Positions 31,713 to 40,606 of a stretch of 58,081 bases of DNA are shown here, piece after piece. A model generated the notes under the pieces. The model worked only from the letters and a program-made list of their open reading frames with translations. It did no database searches and was not told the origin of the DNA. The position numbers were made by a program, and so were the translations under genes. This DNA comes from Lentzea sp. NEAU-D7 (GTDB lineage: Bacteria; Actinomycetota; Actinomycetes; Mycobacteriales; Pseudonocardiaceae), in NCBI RefSeq assembly GCF_026242055.1, contig NZ_JAPJDL010000039.1, positions 1 through 58,081 on the forward strand. The letters are read 5' to 3'. The stretch's first letter is position 1, and each line of letters starts with the position of its first letter.

Positions 31713-32801
31713 ATGTTCTTGCGACTATTCCGATCCTGCGTTTCGGCTGCCTCAGCAGCGGTGGTCTTGGCGGGGTGCAGCGGACAACCAGCGGCCGCAC
31801 CTGCAGGTCTGACAACCACAACCGGGTCGACAACGACGGCGGAGACGGCGGCCACTATTACGACCACCTCACCCCCCTCCCGGGCGCCGCATGGTCCGCT
31901 GCTGGCGACCTGCACCGCGACCGCAGTAACCTTGTCCACTCTGGACCCCGCCACCGGTGTGTCCGCCTCCATCGCCGAGTTCAGCGCCGCGAACTCCTCC
32001 GTGGGCGCCACGACCGGCCCCAAGACCACGTGGAGCGTGTGCGCTTCCGGCACCACGCTGTCGTCTTACTTTGCCCGCCAGGTGTTTACCCCCGATCTTG
32101 ACCGCATGGCGGTCAACCTGCGCGTCAGCGAGACCAACAGCACTCACGTCGGCTGGATCGACGCCACGAACGGCACGATGACTGACCTGACAGCCCTGCT
32201 GGCGGGAACGGGCGGGGGTTTCACTGCTCAGCCGCAGCACTCCAACGCCGTGTTCAACCAGGACGGCAACTTCGGATACTTCGACAAGACCACCAACGAG
32301 TTCGTATGGATCAACCCAGACACCAAGGCCAAGCTGCGCTCGCAGAAAGTTGAGAATACGGTAGGCAAAGTTCTTGTGATGCCAGATGGATCGGTGAGCA
32401 GCAACTCCAGCGGCCTGGACCGCGGCATGGTGCTCACGATCCCGATGCCGGTCGGCGGTGTGCTCGACTCCGCCAGTTCCAGCCCGGTCGTCTGGGTTGT
32501 CGACAAGTCGCGGGGCCTGCAGATCGGCGCGCCGGTCAATGCACCCAACACTCTTGGCATCAAGCTCGCGGGCCCGGACGACCCCTCGACCGAGGGCCAG
32601 ATGGTCCCTATTACCCCGCGCACCGACTACGTGATCCGCTCCGCGGTGTCCGACCCTCAAGCCAAGACCGCGATCTTCACCGCCGAACGGGGCAAGACCC
32701 TGGACGTCTTCCAGGTACCGCTCGACGGCTCCGCACAGCCCGCCAAGGTCACCACGCTTCCCCAGACACAGCACTCAGTCGCCTTCATCGGCTGGAAGTA
32801 G
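31713..32801 (+). CDS. Lipoprotein with beta-propeller-like ectodomain
   Basis: 362 residues. Its own signal peptide and lipobox (SAASAAVVLAGC, Cys22), a Thr-rich linker, then about 300 residues of repeating short strands (RMAVNLRVSETNSTHVGWI, and NAVFNQDGNFGYFDKTTNEF) that look like a WD40/TolB-type surface propeller. No enzyme motif. The ATG at 31713 has GGAG six bases upstream, so it is an independent start despite being in frame with the broken lipoprotein before it. Probably surface-exposed. Function unknown. Confidence 0.72.
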   Translation: MFLRLFRSCVSAASAAVVLAGCSGQPAAAPAGLTTTTGSTTTAETAATITTTSPPSRAPHGPLLATCTATAVTLSTLDPATGVSASIAEFSAANSSVGATTGPKTTWSVCASGTTLSSYFARQVFTPDLDRMAVNLRVSETNSTHVGWIDATNGTMTDLTALLAGTGGGFTAQPQHSNAVFNQDGNFGYFDKTTNEFVWINPDTKAKLRSQKVENTVGKVLVMPDGSVSSNSSGLDRGMVLTIPMPVGGVLDSASSSPVVWVVDKSRGLQIGAPVNAPNTLGIKLAGPDDPSTEGQMVPITPRTDYVIRSAVSDPQAKTAIFTAERGKTLDVFQVPLDGSAQPAKVTTLPQTQHSVAFIGWK

Positions 32802-33830
32802 GGGGCCTCACCCTTCTACATCGGCGCCAAGGGACACCGACTGGCCTCCCGGTTGCTTCTCCATCAACACCGACGCGGGCTGCGGAATCAAGACCATGAT
32901 CGTGGTGCGGCGAGTGGACGCTGATCATCTGCATGCGCCTTCAGGGAATGCTCCTGACAACGGCGACCCCGCAACGTGCGTGCTGCGGTCGACCGCGAAC
33001 TCACGCACGGCATTCCGCCGCTTACGTCGTTGACGACGTACTGACCATCCTGCGATGAGGCCGCTCCGGACACCCTCATCACGTAGGGGAACGAGGTGCC
33101 AGTCTCCACTTGCCGAATTAGCCGAATGCGGCCGAACAGACCCAGGCCGGGGCAGCCCTGGTCAACCGGCCGCCGCCTCGTCAGGGCGCGGGCGTTGTCG
33201 GCGTTGTGCCGGTAGTGCGCCACAAGGCGATGAAGTGCTTCTTGCCGTTCGTCCGTGTCGACCTGTTCGGCCTCGTAGTCGCGCATGAGGTCGTGGCCTT
33301 CAGTCGCAACAATAGCCGGAAGAGCTTTCTGTTCGTATCGTTGCGAACGTCCTGTCATGCTGCCGAGTGCACGTGACTGCCTCAAGCGAGACCCCGCTGA
33401 TGGATCTTGGGAGCACGGCCGGGGAGCAGATTGCGAGCAACTCCGTGCGTCGAACGCCCCAGACCAGTCCTCAATGGACTTGAACGGAACCGCGCCAACC
33501 TGCCGGAGTCCTGTTTCCGCAGTTCAGCGCGGCATCGGTGCCATAGTTCATAGAGAAGGAGTCCTTGAACCGGCCTGAGCTGGGGGCCTCGTCCGTTCGT
33601 TCAGCGAGCCTGCATCAAATTGCGAAACGCGGACGTAGGCCGTTGGCTTGTCGCCCACCAGCTTGCACCTTGGCCGAAGGGGCATCCCCGCACCTCAACC
33701 TCGAGCACCTCGGCAGCGCCCGCTTCCGGCTCACCAACACAAGACAGGCACGCGCTGAACGAGCATCCGACCGTGCCGATGAGCGATCACGCGGTCGACG
33801 TCGTCGTAGCAGAGTCGGCATGCTGTGTTG
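32802..33830. other. 1-kb decayed intergenic region
   Basis: No complete gene is convincing. Just after the lipoprotein stop, one frame reads RDTDWPPGCFSINTDAGCGI without a start, perhaps a gene fragment. An AfsR-like relic lies on the minus strand at 33164-33298. From 33400 to 33830 short frames on both strands lack motif, codon bias and ribosome sites. Confidence 0.6.
33164..33298 (-). pseudogene. Remnant of an AfsR/SARP-type NB-ARC regulator
   Basis: About 45 codons read GHDLMRDYEAEQVDTDERQE and ALHRLVAHYRHNADNARAL. This matches the joint between the winged-helix and TPR parts of AfsR-family regulators (typically MHDLLRxYAxEL... ALxRLLxHYLxTAxxA). Neither the SARP/NB-ARC part upstream nor the TPRs downstream are present in any frame. 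A relic. Confidence 0.6.
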
Positions 33831-34574
33831 ATGCGACAAGTCACGGTGCTCGGAAGCTGTGGCGCCTATCCGGAACCGGGCAGGGCCTGCAGCGGGTTCC
33901 TGGTGGAATGGGACGGCTTCCGCCTCGTTCTCGACCTCGGTTACGCCACCCTGCCGCGGCTGCTGAGCCACTGCCCCGACGGTGCCCTGGACGCCGTCGT
34001 CATCACCCACGAACATCCCGACCACTGCATCGACCTGCACGGGTTGTTCCGGATGCGCTTCTACGGAGGAAACGGCGCCAGGCTGCCGTTGTACTGCACA
34101 CCAGGCGTGCTGAGCCGTCTCAGCGGTCTGGAACCGGAGGCCGACCTGCACACCGTGTTCGACGTCCACGAGCTGCCCGGAACGCACAGCATCGGCCCGT
34201 TCGAGCTCACGGGCGTCCTGCTACCCCACTACGTGCCCAACGTCGGTGTCCGCCTGCAGAACGCCCAGATCGCGCTCGCCTACACCGGCGACACCGGGCC
34301 CGACCCTCTGCTGGCCGAACTCGGTCGAGACACCGACCTGTACATCGTTGACGCCACCGACAGGAAAGGCGAACTGCAACAGCCCCACCGCAACCTGCTC
34401 TCCGCCGAGGAAGCAGGGCACTGGGCCACCCGGGCCGGCACGCGCAGACTGATGCTCACCCACTTCTGGCCCGGCACCGATCGGCCTGCCTCCGCGGCAA
34501 CAGCCCGATCCACCTTCAACGGGGAAGTGCTCATCGCCGACGAGGACCTCGTCGTCCCACTCGACCCGATCTGA
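33831..34574 (+). CDS. MBL-fold metallo-hydrolase, RNase Z/ElaC-like
   Basis: 247 residues. RQVTVLGSCGAYPEPGRACS opens the fold, VVITHEHPDHCIDLHGLF gives the HxHxDH metal motif, and AYTGDTGPDPLL and LTHFWPG give the later Asp and His ligands. The family includes RNase Z-like and phosphodiesterase-like enzymes. Short members of this form are usually uncharacterised hydrolases. ATG at 33831 is used. GTG at 33825 and TTG at 33828 are in frame two and one codons earlier, and none has a good ribosome site. Confidence 0.87.
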   Translation: MRQVTVLGSCGAYPEPGRACSGFLVEWDGFRLVLDLGYATLPRLLSHCPDGALDAVVITHEHPDHCIDLHGLFRMRFYGGNGARLPLYCTPGVLSRLSGLEPEADLHTVFDVHELPGTHSIGPFELTGVLLPHYVPNVGVRLQNAQIALAYTGDTGPDPLLAELGRDTDLYIVDATDRKGELQQPHRNLLSAEEAGHWATRAGTRRLMLTHFWPGTDRPASAATARSTFNGEVLIADEDLVVPLDPI

Positions 34575-34624
34575 TCCCCGGCCTTCGTTCCCCACACAGC
34601 TTTCCGGGTGGTTGAGCCCGATTT

Positions 34625-35380
34625 CTACACCTTGCTCGCCACCACCATGTAGTTCTCGGCCTCGGGGTTGAACGTGCTCATTTCCATCCGAAGTCCGACC
34701 CGGTGCAACTCGACTTCGAGTTCGTCGTACCGGTAGGGCCAGCACGACAGCAGTTCCGAGCGGACAAGAACCGACCCAGCCGCATCAACTTGCGCGACCG
34801 CGATCTCGATGTGGTGCTCCTCCTCCCAAAGCGGTGGAATCTCCCAGCGGTAGACCACGACGGCATCGCGACCGTTCCGGCGGACGAGTCGGTCCCTGAT
34901 GTCCAGTCGGGAACCTCTGGCCCTCACGAGTTCCCATGTGCGGGAGGTGAGCACCAAGCGCCCGCCACGGCGCAGAAGCCGTGACATCGACTCCAGAGCA
35001 GCAACCCTGCCCCTAGCGCCCACGGCATGATGCAGCGAGTTGCCGACGCAGAACACCATGTCGAAGGTGCCGTCATCAAAATGGTCGGGCAACTCTTCCC
35101 AGGCCGCCCGCACTGTCCGGACAGATGCACCGAACTCCTCAGACAACTCCGCAGTCCGACGAACCATCGCTTCGCTGGCGTCGGTTGCGACAACCTGGAT
35201 GCCGAGACCGGCGAGGCCAACCGCCAACTGTCCGGTTCCGCACGAGCAATCGAGGACGTGGGCGTTCGACGGCAGGACACTGAGGACGTCGTCGAACGAC
35301 GCGGCGAACTCGGCCGGAGCCAGCTTCGCATCGGAGATGAGCCACTCGTACACCTCGGCAAGCGCGTCATAGCCCGTCAA
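34625..35380 (-). CDS. Class I SAM-dependent methyltransferase
   Basis: 251 residues. HVLDCSCGTGQLAVGLAGLG is motif I, VVATDASEAMVRRTAEL motif II, and FDMVFCVGNSLHHAVGA the acceptor-side motif. It resembles glycine/sarcosine-type or small-molecule methyltransferases (YDxLAxVYEWL start). The substrate is unknown. It starts with TTG at 35380, supported by GGAGGT six bases upstream. Convergent with the MBL hydrolase. The 162-base gap upstream is empty. Confidence 0.85.
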   Translation of the reverse strand: MTGYDALAEVYEWLISDAKLAPAEFAASFDDVLSVLPSNAHVLDCSCGTGQLAVGLAGLGIQVVATDASEAMVRRTAELSEEFGASVRTVRAAWEELPDHFDDGTFDMVFCVGNSLHHAVGARGRVAALESMSRLLRRGGRLVLTSRTWELVRARGSRLDIRDRLVRRNGRDAVVVYRWEIPPLWEEEHHIEIAVAQVDAAGSVLVRSELLSCWPYRYDELEVELHRVGLRMEMSTFNPEAENYMVVASKV

Positions 35381-35542
35381 CTACTACCTCCGTCACGCGG
35401 CCACTCGCGGTGGCACATCAGCTGCGGTCAGCGGCGACCGCGCATCTCGGCCGCTACACCGACCCTCGTGCCCCTGCCTCCTGCGGTTGGACGGGCAATC
35501 GACCACGCTGTCCGCCTCGTTCTGGCGAGCCCTGCACCGTTG

Positions 35543-37861
35543 TTACTGACTTTTGCCACCGGCGTAGCCCAGGAACGGGTTCGTTTCCCGGGCCCAGCCG
35601 AGGAACCGCCTGCCATTGCCGCGTCGCATCGTTCCGGCCGGTGTGAAACGATCTCCTTCGAGCACTTGCAGGAGCCCTTCTACTGCGGGCACGAGCCGAC
35701 TGCCGCGAAGCTCGGTGCCCAACTTCACCGCTAGCGACATCTGCACGCCGGGTTCGCAGAAGCTGAGCAGGAAGAGGGCTTGGCGCCATGCGTACGCGGT
35801 GTTCTTCACCTTGATCAGCGCGGCGTGCAGGTGGTCCGTGCGCTGGGCCTGCCTGCGCACGATCCAGCTGAGCGTCCGCCCCGCCAGTCCCGGCGCGTGT
35901 TCGCGCAGCTCCTCGGTCAGGTCCAGGGCGTCGACCAGCACGGCGAGGTTGTGCGTGGTCAGGATCTGGCTCTGTTCCAGCAGCATGCCGTTGGCCGCGG
36001 TGGAGCCACCGGTGGTGCCCGCCCGCTGCCGGCACAGCTCGGTGAAGTCCGCTGCTGTTCGCTTGCCCCAGCGCAGGACCGTGCGCTGCGGCTCGGACCA
36101 GTCCGCGGGCAGGTCGTAGTAGTTCGCGTAGAGCGTGCCGGACAGCAGACGGCTCGCCACGGCGGCGGCGTCGCGCCACTTGGTGGTGAACGTGCCCATG
36201 AAGATGTCCGCGGCCACCTCCTCCACGAGGGGCAGCTCCAGTTCCGCCTGCTTCGCCAGCGTCCTGATCTCGGTCACCAGCGGATTCGGCAGCAATGCGT
36301 GCGGGAACGCGGTGAGTGCCAGCATCGTGATCTGCCGCAGGGCGCGACGAGCGGCTGCGGCGTTGTCCGGCTGGGGTGACTTGAAGGAGGCGAGGGCTTG
36401 GACCCAGGGAAGCTCGGTGAACTGCACCTGATGCTCGAGGTTGAGCAGGAGCAGGCCGCGGCGGCGGCGGCGGAATGCCGTGTAGGTCTGCTCGTGCAGT
36501 CCCGCCACGACAGGGTCGTCGATCGCCGCGCTGAGCAGCCGCGAGGTGAGCTGCGGCAACACGGCCGCCAGCGTTTCCCCTGAGGTGATCACGCCGAGGC
36601 GCACCAACTCGTCCGCGGGCGCTTCGAGCGCCCGCGCCGCCTTGTGCACCAGACGGTCCGGCATCGTTGTGCCGCAGGGAATCTCGGCGGTCGTCTCGGC
36701 TTCGGACACCGCGGCCGTCGCGACGTCGAGCGACGGCAGACCGCCGTCAGCCGGGAACCGGTCCAGCCTGGACGCGAGCACACGGGCCAGCGCGGCATTC
36801 GTCGGCGTCATGACGGTCGCCGCTCGAGCGGCGTGCCACGCGCCGCGTTGTTCTGTCTCCGGGGCTCCCCGGCGGCTCACCGTGTTCGCGATGGCACGGC
36901 GGATCCAGCCCACCTCCCGCGCGGTGAGCCCGAGGCTGCCGTGAGGGCAGGCCTCCAGCGCGCGACGCAGTCTCGCGAAGTTGTTCTTCGGGTTGGTCTG
37001 CCTTCCCGAGGGTGCCACGGTGCGGCACATGTCGGCGAAGTCCGCGAGCCACTGGGCCCTGGCCGCCGTCCAGTCCGCGGGCCACGTCCGGCACGGCCAG
37101 CCGCCGTGCACAGATCCGTCCTCTCCGAGCCGCGGCAGCTCACCGTCGACGGTGCGGCACCACAACGCCACCAGCCGGTCGTACAGCGGATCCCACACCG
37201 TCACCGCGGCGCGCATCTTCGCAAGTTGTGCAGGCACCCGCACGGCACGCAGGGACGCGGCGGCATCCCGCACCGAAGCCAGCCTGACGGCGGAGTCCGA
37301 CGGCCGGGCAACCGGTTCGAAGCGCGGCGTCAACCGCAGCCGGTGCATCAGCGGCCGCAGCTCGGCGACCAGATCGAGAGCCTGCTCCGGAAAACCCCGG
37401 TCCAGAAGCAAGGCAACCACGGGCAGCGCCGCGTCCTCGGGCACCTCGACCCGGAAATGCCCGGCGCGGACCGCGTCCAAGAGCTCGGCCTGACCGGCGT
37501 CGCCGAGGTACCACAGGTTGAGCCGTTCCCGCTCGTTGCCGCCTGGAACCTCGTCCGGGAGGGAAGCGACGCGGGCGGTCTCGTCTTCGGACAGCGGCAC
37601 CTCGGCCAGGTACCTGCCGGTCGCGAAGCCACCGTGCGCGACCTCGAGCGTCACCCACGCCGGGGTGTCCGCGACCGGGGTGCGGGAACCGACCGCAAGC
37701 GCGCCGTCGGCCATTCCGCTGACGACGTCCTCCCAGCGCCGCACCTTCCGCAGCGCCCGCTCGCGGTCGGCCTCGGTGCCCGCGGAGATCGCCGCGGCCA
37801 ACGCCCGCGCCAACTGACCGGTGGCGTAACCCGGCGAAGCGGTGTGGATCTGGTCGGACAC
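35543..37861 (-). CDS. Large uncharacterised helical protein next to a tRNA gene
   Basis: 772 residues from the GTG at 37861 (GGAG six bases upstream). An in-frame GTG at 37873 is less well placed. No signal peptide, membrane helix, Walker, zinc or nuclease motif is evident. It is rich in Leu/Ala/Arg helices, with segments such as WGKRTAADFTELCRQRAGTT and TNPKNNFARLRRALEACPHG. It reads like a conserved actinobacterial protein with no assigned function. It lies 22 bases downstream of the tRNA-Pro-like gene, on the same strand. That makes tRNA-linked insertion of a defence or mobile locus one possibility, but no integrase accompanies it. Confidence 0.7.
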   Translation of the reverse strand: MSDQIHTASPGYATGQLARALAAAISAGTEADRERALRKVRRWEDVVSGMADGALAVGSRTPVADTPAWVTLEVAHGGFATGRYLAEVPLSEDETARVASLPDEVPGGNERERLNLWYLGDAGQAELLDAVRAGHFRVEVPEDAALPVVALLLDRGFPEQALDLVAELRPLMHRLRLTPRFEPVARPSDSAVRLASVRDAAASLRAVRVPAQLAKMRAAVTVWDPLYDRLVALWCRTVDGELPRLGEDGSVHGGWPCRTWPADWTAARAQWLADFADMCRTVAPSGRQTNPKNNFARLRRALEACPHGSLGLTAREVGWIRRAIANTVSRRGAPETEQRGAWHAARAATVMTPTNAALARVLASRLDRFPADGGLPSLDVATAAVSEAETTAEIPCGTTMPDRLVHKAARALEAPADELVRLGVITSGETLAAVLPQLTSRLLSAAIDDPVVAGLHEQTYTAFRRRRRGLLLLNLEHQVQFTELPWVQALASFKSPQPDNAAAARRALRQITMLALTAFPHALLPNPLVTEIRTLAKQAELELPLVEEVAADIFMGTFTTKWRDAAAVASRLLSGTLYANYYDLPADWSEPQRTVLRWGKRTAADFTELCRQRAGTTGGSTAANGMLLEQSQILTTHNLAVLVDALDLTEELREHAPGLAGRTLSWIVRRQAQRTDHLHAALIKVKNTAYAWRQALFLLSFCEPGVQMSLAVKLGTELRGSRLVPAVEGLLQVLEGDRFTPAGTMRRGNGRRFLGWARETNPFLGYAGGKSQ

Positions 37862-37883
37862 AGCGGACTCCACGGTTCGTCGG

Positions 37884-37955
37884 ACATGGAGGCGGGAATC
37901 GAACCCGCGCCCTCCCCGTCCCGAGCGGGGTGATCTACCACTGATCTACTCCATG
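37884..37955 (-). tRNA. tRNA-Pro-like gene, anticodon CGG
   Basis: 72 bases fold as a full cloverleaf. Acceptor CATGGAG pairs with CTCCATG, the D-arm GATC-AGTGGTA-GATC keeps G18-G19, the anticodon stem CCCCG/CGGGG carries loop CTCGGGA (anticodon CGG), and the variable loop has 5 bases. The T-arm is GCGGG-TTCGATT-CCCGC. No CCA is encoded. The discriminator base is T, whereas bacterial tRNA-Pro normally has A73, so the identity is a little odd. Confidence 0.85.
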
Positions 37956-38059
37956 ATGCGCGCGAATCGTATCGATCACGCACACCGGCCGCTCTCGAAT
38001 TACCAGACGTCCGGTCATGCCGCGGAGCGGTCGCCAAGGTGGGCTGGTAGGAAACAGCA

Positions 38060-38428
38060 ATGGAAACGAGGCGGTTCGTTGCGCCGGTGGCCGTGGGTGT
38101 CGTCGCCGCAGCCGTGTTCGGGGCCTGGGGGTTCACCACGCGGCACTCCGCGACCGCCGATGTCGTCGAGGGCTGGGCGATGCCGAACGCGAGCGGGACG
38201 GCGATCGCATTGCACAACAGCGACGACACCCGTGACGGTGGCTACATCATCGTCGGCGCGTCGTGGGCCGGCCGGGACAACGTGTGGCACGACGGTACGG
38301 ACGGGCCCGCTTGTGTCGGTACCGACACTGCCGTGAAGACACGTGTGCGGTTGGGCATCGTGGATGTGGAGGCCCACCAGGAGGGGGTCGCCGGACCGCG
38401 TGTGGTGTGGTTGCGCTGCCTCGAGTAG
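38060..38428 (+). CDS. Small secreted or membrane-anchored protein
   Basis: 122 residues. METRRF followed by a hydrophobic helix (VAPVAVGVVAAAVFGAWGF) is a signal peptide or anchor. The remainder is a small beta-rich domain with two cysteines (PACVGTDTAVKT, WLRCLE) that could form a disulphide. No family recognised. GTAGGAAACAGC precedes the ATG. It is alone, between the tRNA and a convergent operon. Confidence 0.65.
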   Translation: METRRFVAPVAVGVVAAAVFGAWGFTTRHSATADVVEGWAMPNASGTAIALHNSDDTRDGGYIIVGASWAGRDNVWHDGTDGPACVGTDTAVKTRVRLGIVDVEAHQEGVAGPRVVWLRCLE

Positions 38429-38518
38429 GCCCCTTGCCCTACATGGCCATAGCTTGCCTGTGAACAGCCCCAGAACGCGCCCTCACGCCGATGAGCGGAC
38501 AATGTGCTCGGCTCGCGG

Positions 38519-39316
38519 TCAGGAGTCCAGACCGAGCACCAGCTGCGGAGCCGGGATGCTGTGGTCGTCGCGAATCGGCCGCACCGCCGTCCCCACCGCG
38601 AAGAACTCCGTCACGTGGCCGGACCAGCTGTGGTTGTGCTGCAACAACTGCACGCCAACGATGCCCTCCGCCTCCAGGGCCGTCGCCTCCGCCTGCATCC
38701 GTTCCATGGCGAGTTCCCTCGCCGTGTAGAGGCCTTGGGTGAACGCGGGCAGCTCGGCGTTGCGGCCCAGGCTCTTCACGACGGCACCGACCTTCCGATG
38801 CGCTACGTGGTAGACGCACGTGCCCATCACCATGCCGGACGGTGCGTACCCGGCCTGCAGCAACGTCCAGAATTCCTGCCCGGACAGGTCCGAGGTGAAC
38901 GGCTTTCCCTCGTGGTTGCGCCAGTTCCCGCCGTCCGCCGCCTTCACCGCGGTGCCTATCGCGCTGAACTCGGCGACGTGCCTCCCCCACTCCTTGAGCT
39001 CGACCTTGAGCCGCACGCCGACGATGCCGTCCGCGCCGAGCACCTCCGCCTCGGCTTGCATGCGGGTCATCGCGAGTTCCCGCGCGTGGTACATCGCCTG
39101 CGAGAGGACGTCGAGCTCCTGGTTGGCGTTCCAGCGCCGGAACTGCGTGCCGACGTGGTAGATCGACACGCCGAGCACCAGCCCCAGGGGCCGGAAACCC
39201 GCCTGCCGCACCAGCAGGAACTCGTTGACGGACAGGTCGGACGTGAAGATCCCCTTGCCGCCGGGCTGGAGCTGGCGGAGTCTCTTCATCGCCTCGGTGG
39301 ACAGCTCGACGCTCAT
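38519..39316 (-). CDS. Tandem YbjQ-like (heavy-metal-binding domain, DUF74) protein
   Basis: 265 residues with two copies of the YbjQ fold. Copy one (about 20-130): FTSDLSVNEFLLVRQAGFRP, ARELAMTRMQAEAEVLGADG, then EFSAIGTAVK. Copy two (about 135-250): FTSDLSGQEFWTLLQAGYAP, ARELAMERMQAEATALEAEG, then EFFAVGTAVR. YbjQ domains form pentamers whose role is unclear despite the metal-binding label. Last gene of a three-gene operon. Starts within the stop of the preceding gene (ATGA). Confidence 0.83.
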   Translation of the reverse strand: MSVELSTEAMKRLRQLQPGGKGIFTSDLSVNEFLLVRQAGFRPLGLVLGVSIYHVGTQFRRWNANQELDVLSQAMYHARELAMTRMQAEAEVLGADGIVGVRLKVELKEWGRHVAEFSAIGTAVKAADGGNWRNHEGKPFTSDLSGQEFWTLLQAGYAPSGMVMGTCVYHVAHRKVGAVVKSLGRNAELPAFTQGLYTARELAMERMQAEATALEAEGIVGVQLLQHNHSWSGHVTEFFAVGTAVRPIRDDHSIPAPQLVLGLDS

Positions 39317-40032
39317 CCGGATCCCCCTTCGTGCAACGGCATGATGGTCAGTGGCGGCCGCGAGGCCAGCCGGAACCGCGCGATCGCGGTGCCGGCGATC
39401 AGCACCCGCGCTTCGACGTCGGTGCCGTGTTCACCGCTTCCGCACTCCTCGTTGCCGACCCACGTGCTCATGTCGTCGACCACGACCTCCTCCGCGCTCT
39501 GGCGAAGCGCGTCGTCGTGTAACGCGCGCCGTGCGGTCACCATCGCGTGGGTGAGTGTCTCGGTGTGCTCGGGTTGTTCGTCTCCCTGCGGACGTCTCCT
39601 GCTGAGATGGCCGCGGACGGTGGCCGGTCCGACGACGACTCCCACCGGTACCCACCCCGCGGACATGAGGGCAGCGAACTCCCCGTCCCCGACGTGCGCG
39701 GTGAACGGCAGTGCGGGGTGCATCTCGCCGTCCGCGCGGACAGCCGTGCCCGACGCGGTGAACTCGACCAGGCGCCCCAGCTTCTGCTGTGACAGACGCA
39801 CGCCGATCACGCCGTCGCCGCCCAGGACCGCGCAGTGCTCCCGCAACCGGGCGAGCGCCGACGTCCAGCCCTGGTACCGGAGCGCGCCCGCGGCCGTGTC
39901 GGGGTAGACCTCGAAGCCGTCCCGGTTCCGCCCGCACGGCGGTGGCGGAGCGCCGGTCTCGAACACCGAGGTGCCGCTCGACGGGCCGAGCGGGGTGAAG
40001 CCGACCGGCCGCAGTGCCGCGATCTCCTTCAC
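39313..40032 (-). CDS. Second double YbjQ-like protein, diverged
   Basis: 239 residues. A first diverged YbjQ-type unit is visible (ALARLREHCAVLGGDGVIGV, then VEFTASGTAVR). A second follows (FTAHVGDGEFAALMSAGWVP, then ARVLIAGTAIARF). It is therefore a paralogue of the downstream protein with weaker symmetry. The GTG at 40032 overlaps the upstream stop (GTGA) and its own stop overlaps the next start, so the three genes are tightly coupled. No catalytic residues seen. Confidence 0.72.
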   Translation of the reverse strand: MKEIAALRPVGFTPLGPSSGTSVFETGAPPPPCGRNRDGFEVYPDTAAGALRYQGWTSALARLREHCAVLGGDGVIGVRLSQQKLGRLVEFTASGTAVRADGEMHPALPFTAHVGDGEFAALMSAGWVPVGVVVGPATVRGHLSRRRPQGDEQPEHTETLTHAMVTARRALHDDALRQSAEEVVVDDMSTWVGNEECGSGEHGTDVEARVLIAGTAIARFRLASRPPLTIMPLHEGGSG

Positions 40033-40478
40033 CGCGGATCCGGCAGCGTGATGCGGCGCAGCAGTTCCGCGGCCTCGGCGTGGTGCGCCGCGTACGACGT
40101 CAACGCGCCCGCGAGCTCACGGCACCACGCGTCGATCCCGACCTCCGAGGTGCTCAGCACGATGCCGCGCGATTCGTGGACGATCTGTGCGCCCACCGCG
40201 GCGCCGACCGACTTCCTGCGCAACGTGAACCGGCGGTCCCCCACCCGCACGGTCACCGCGAGCACCGGGCCGTCGGCCCGCCGCAGCACGCCGTTCTTCC
40301 GCCGCACCTCGACCATGTCCGGCGGCAGCGCCTCGGACAGCGTGTTCACCAGGAAGCCCGCGTACAGCGCCAGGTCCGCGCTGCGGGTCCGCAGGCTCGC
40401 TGCGAGCGCTTCCACATCCCAGTCCGGCAACCTGCCCCCAAGTGCGGATCGATGTCCCCGGATCGTATCCGTCACCAC
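40029..40478 (-). CDS. Uncharacterised protein heading the YbjQ operon
   Basis: 149 residues, soluble. RLPDWDVEALAASLRTRSAD, VEVRRKNGVLRRADGPVLAV and RGIVLSTSEVGIDAWCRELA suggest a mixed alpha/beta protein, possibly related to a family that binds surfaces or membranes. I do not recognise it. It starts at GTG 40478 (a second GTG follows at once), divergent from an XRE regulator 128 bases away. Four-base overlap with the next gene. Confidence 0.68.
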   Translation of the reverse strand: MVTDTIRGHRSALGGRLPDWDVEALAASLRTRSADLALYAGFLVNTLSEALPPDMVEVRRKNGVLRRADGPVLAVTVRVGDRRFTLRRKSVGAAVGAQIVHESRGIVLSTSEVGIDAWCRELAGALTSYAAHHAEAAELLRRITLPDPR

Positions 40479-40606
40479 ACCGCTGGAGGCATCACCCAGT
40501 CGTCGCAGGCGGGGTGGGCGCGGCGGGCTAGGTGGACACTGCGCGCGCTCTCACGAACAAGATGTGCAGGCGCCATCGCATTTGCTCCATAAGGGACACT
40601 TGCATC

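Noticed and set aside
31254..32801. Single 515-residue double lipoprotein
   Set aside because: A second signal peptide with lipobox and its own ribosome site in the middle makes a genuine fusion unlikely.
33285..33830. Two plus-strand frames of about 90 codons before the MBL gene
   Set aside because: Mixed composition, no start signal and no similarity I can recognise; they fall in a decayed region.
37842..38336. Plus-strand frame running across the tRNA
   Set aside because: It is the antisense of the tRNA and flanking sequence, giving a meaningless Arg/Pro-rich peptide.
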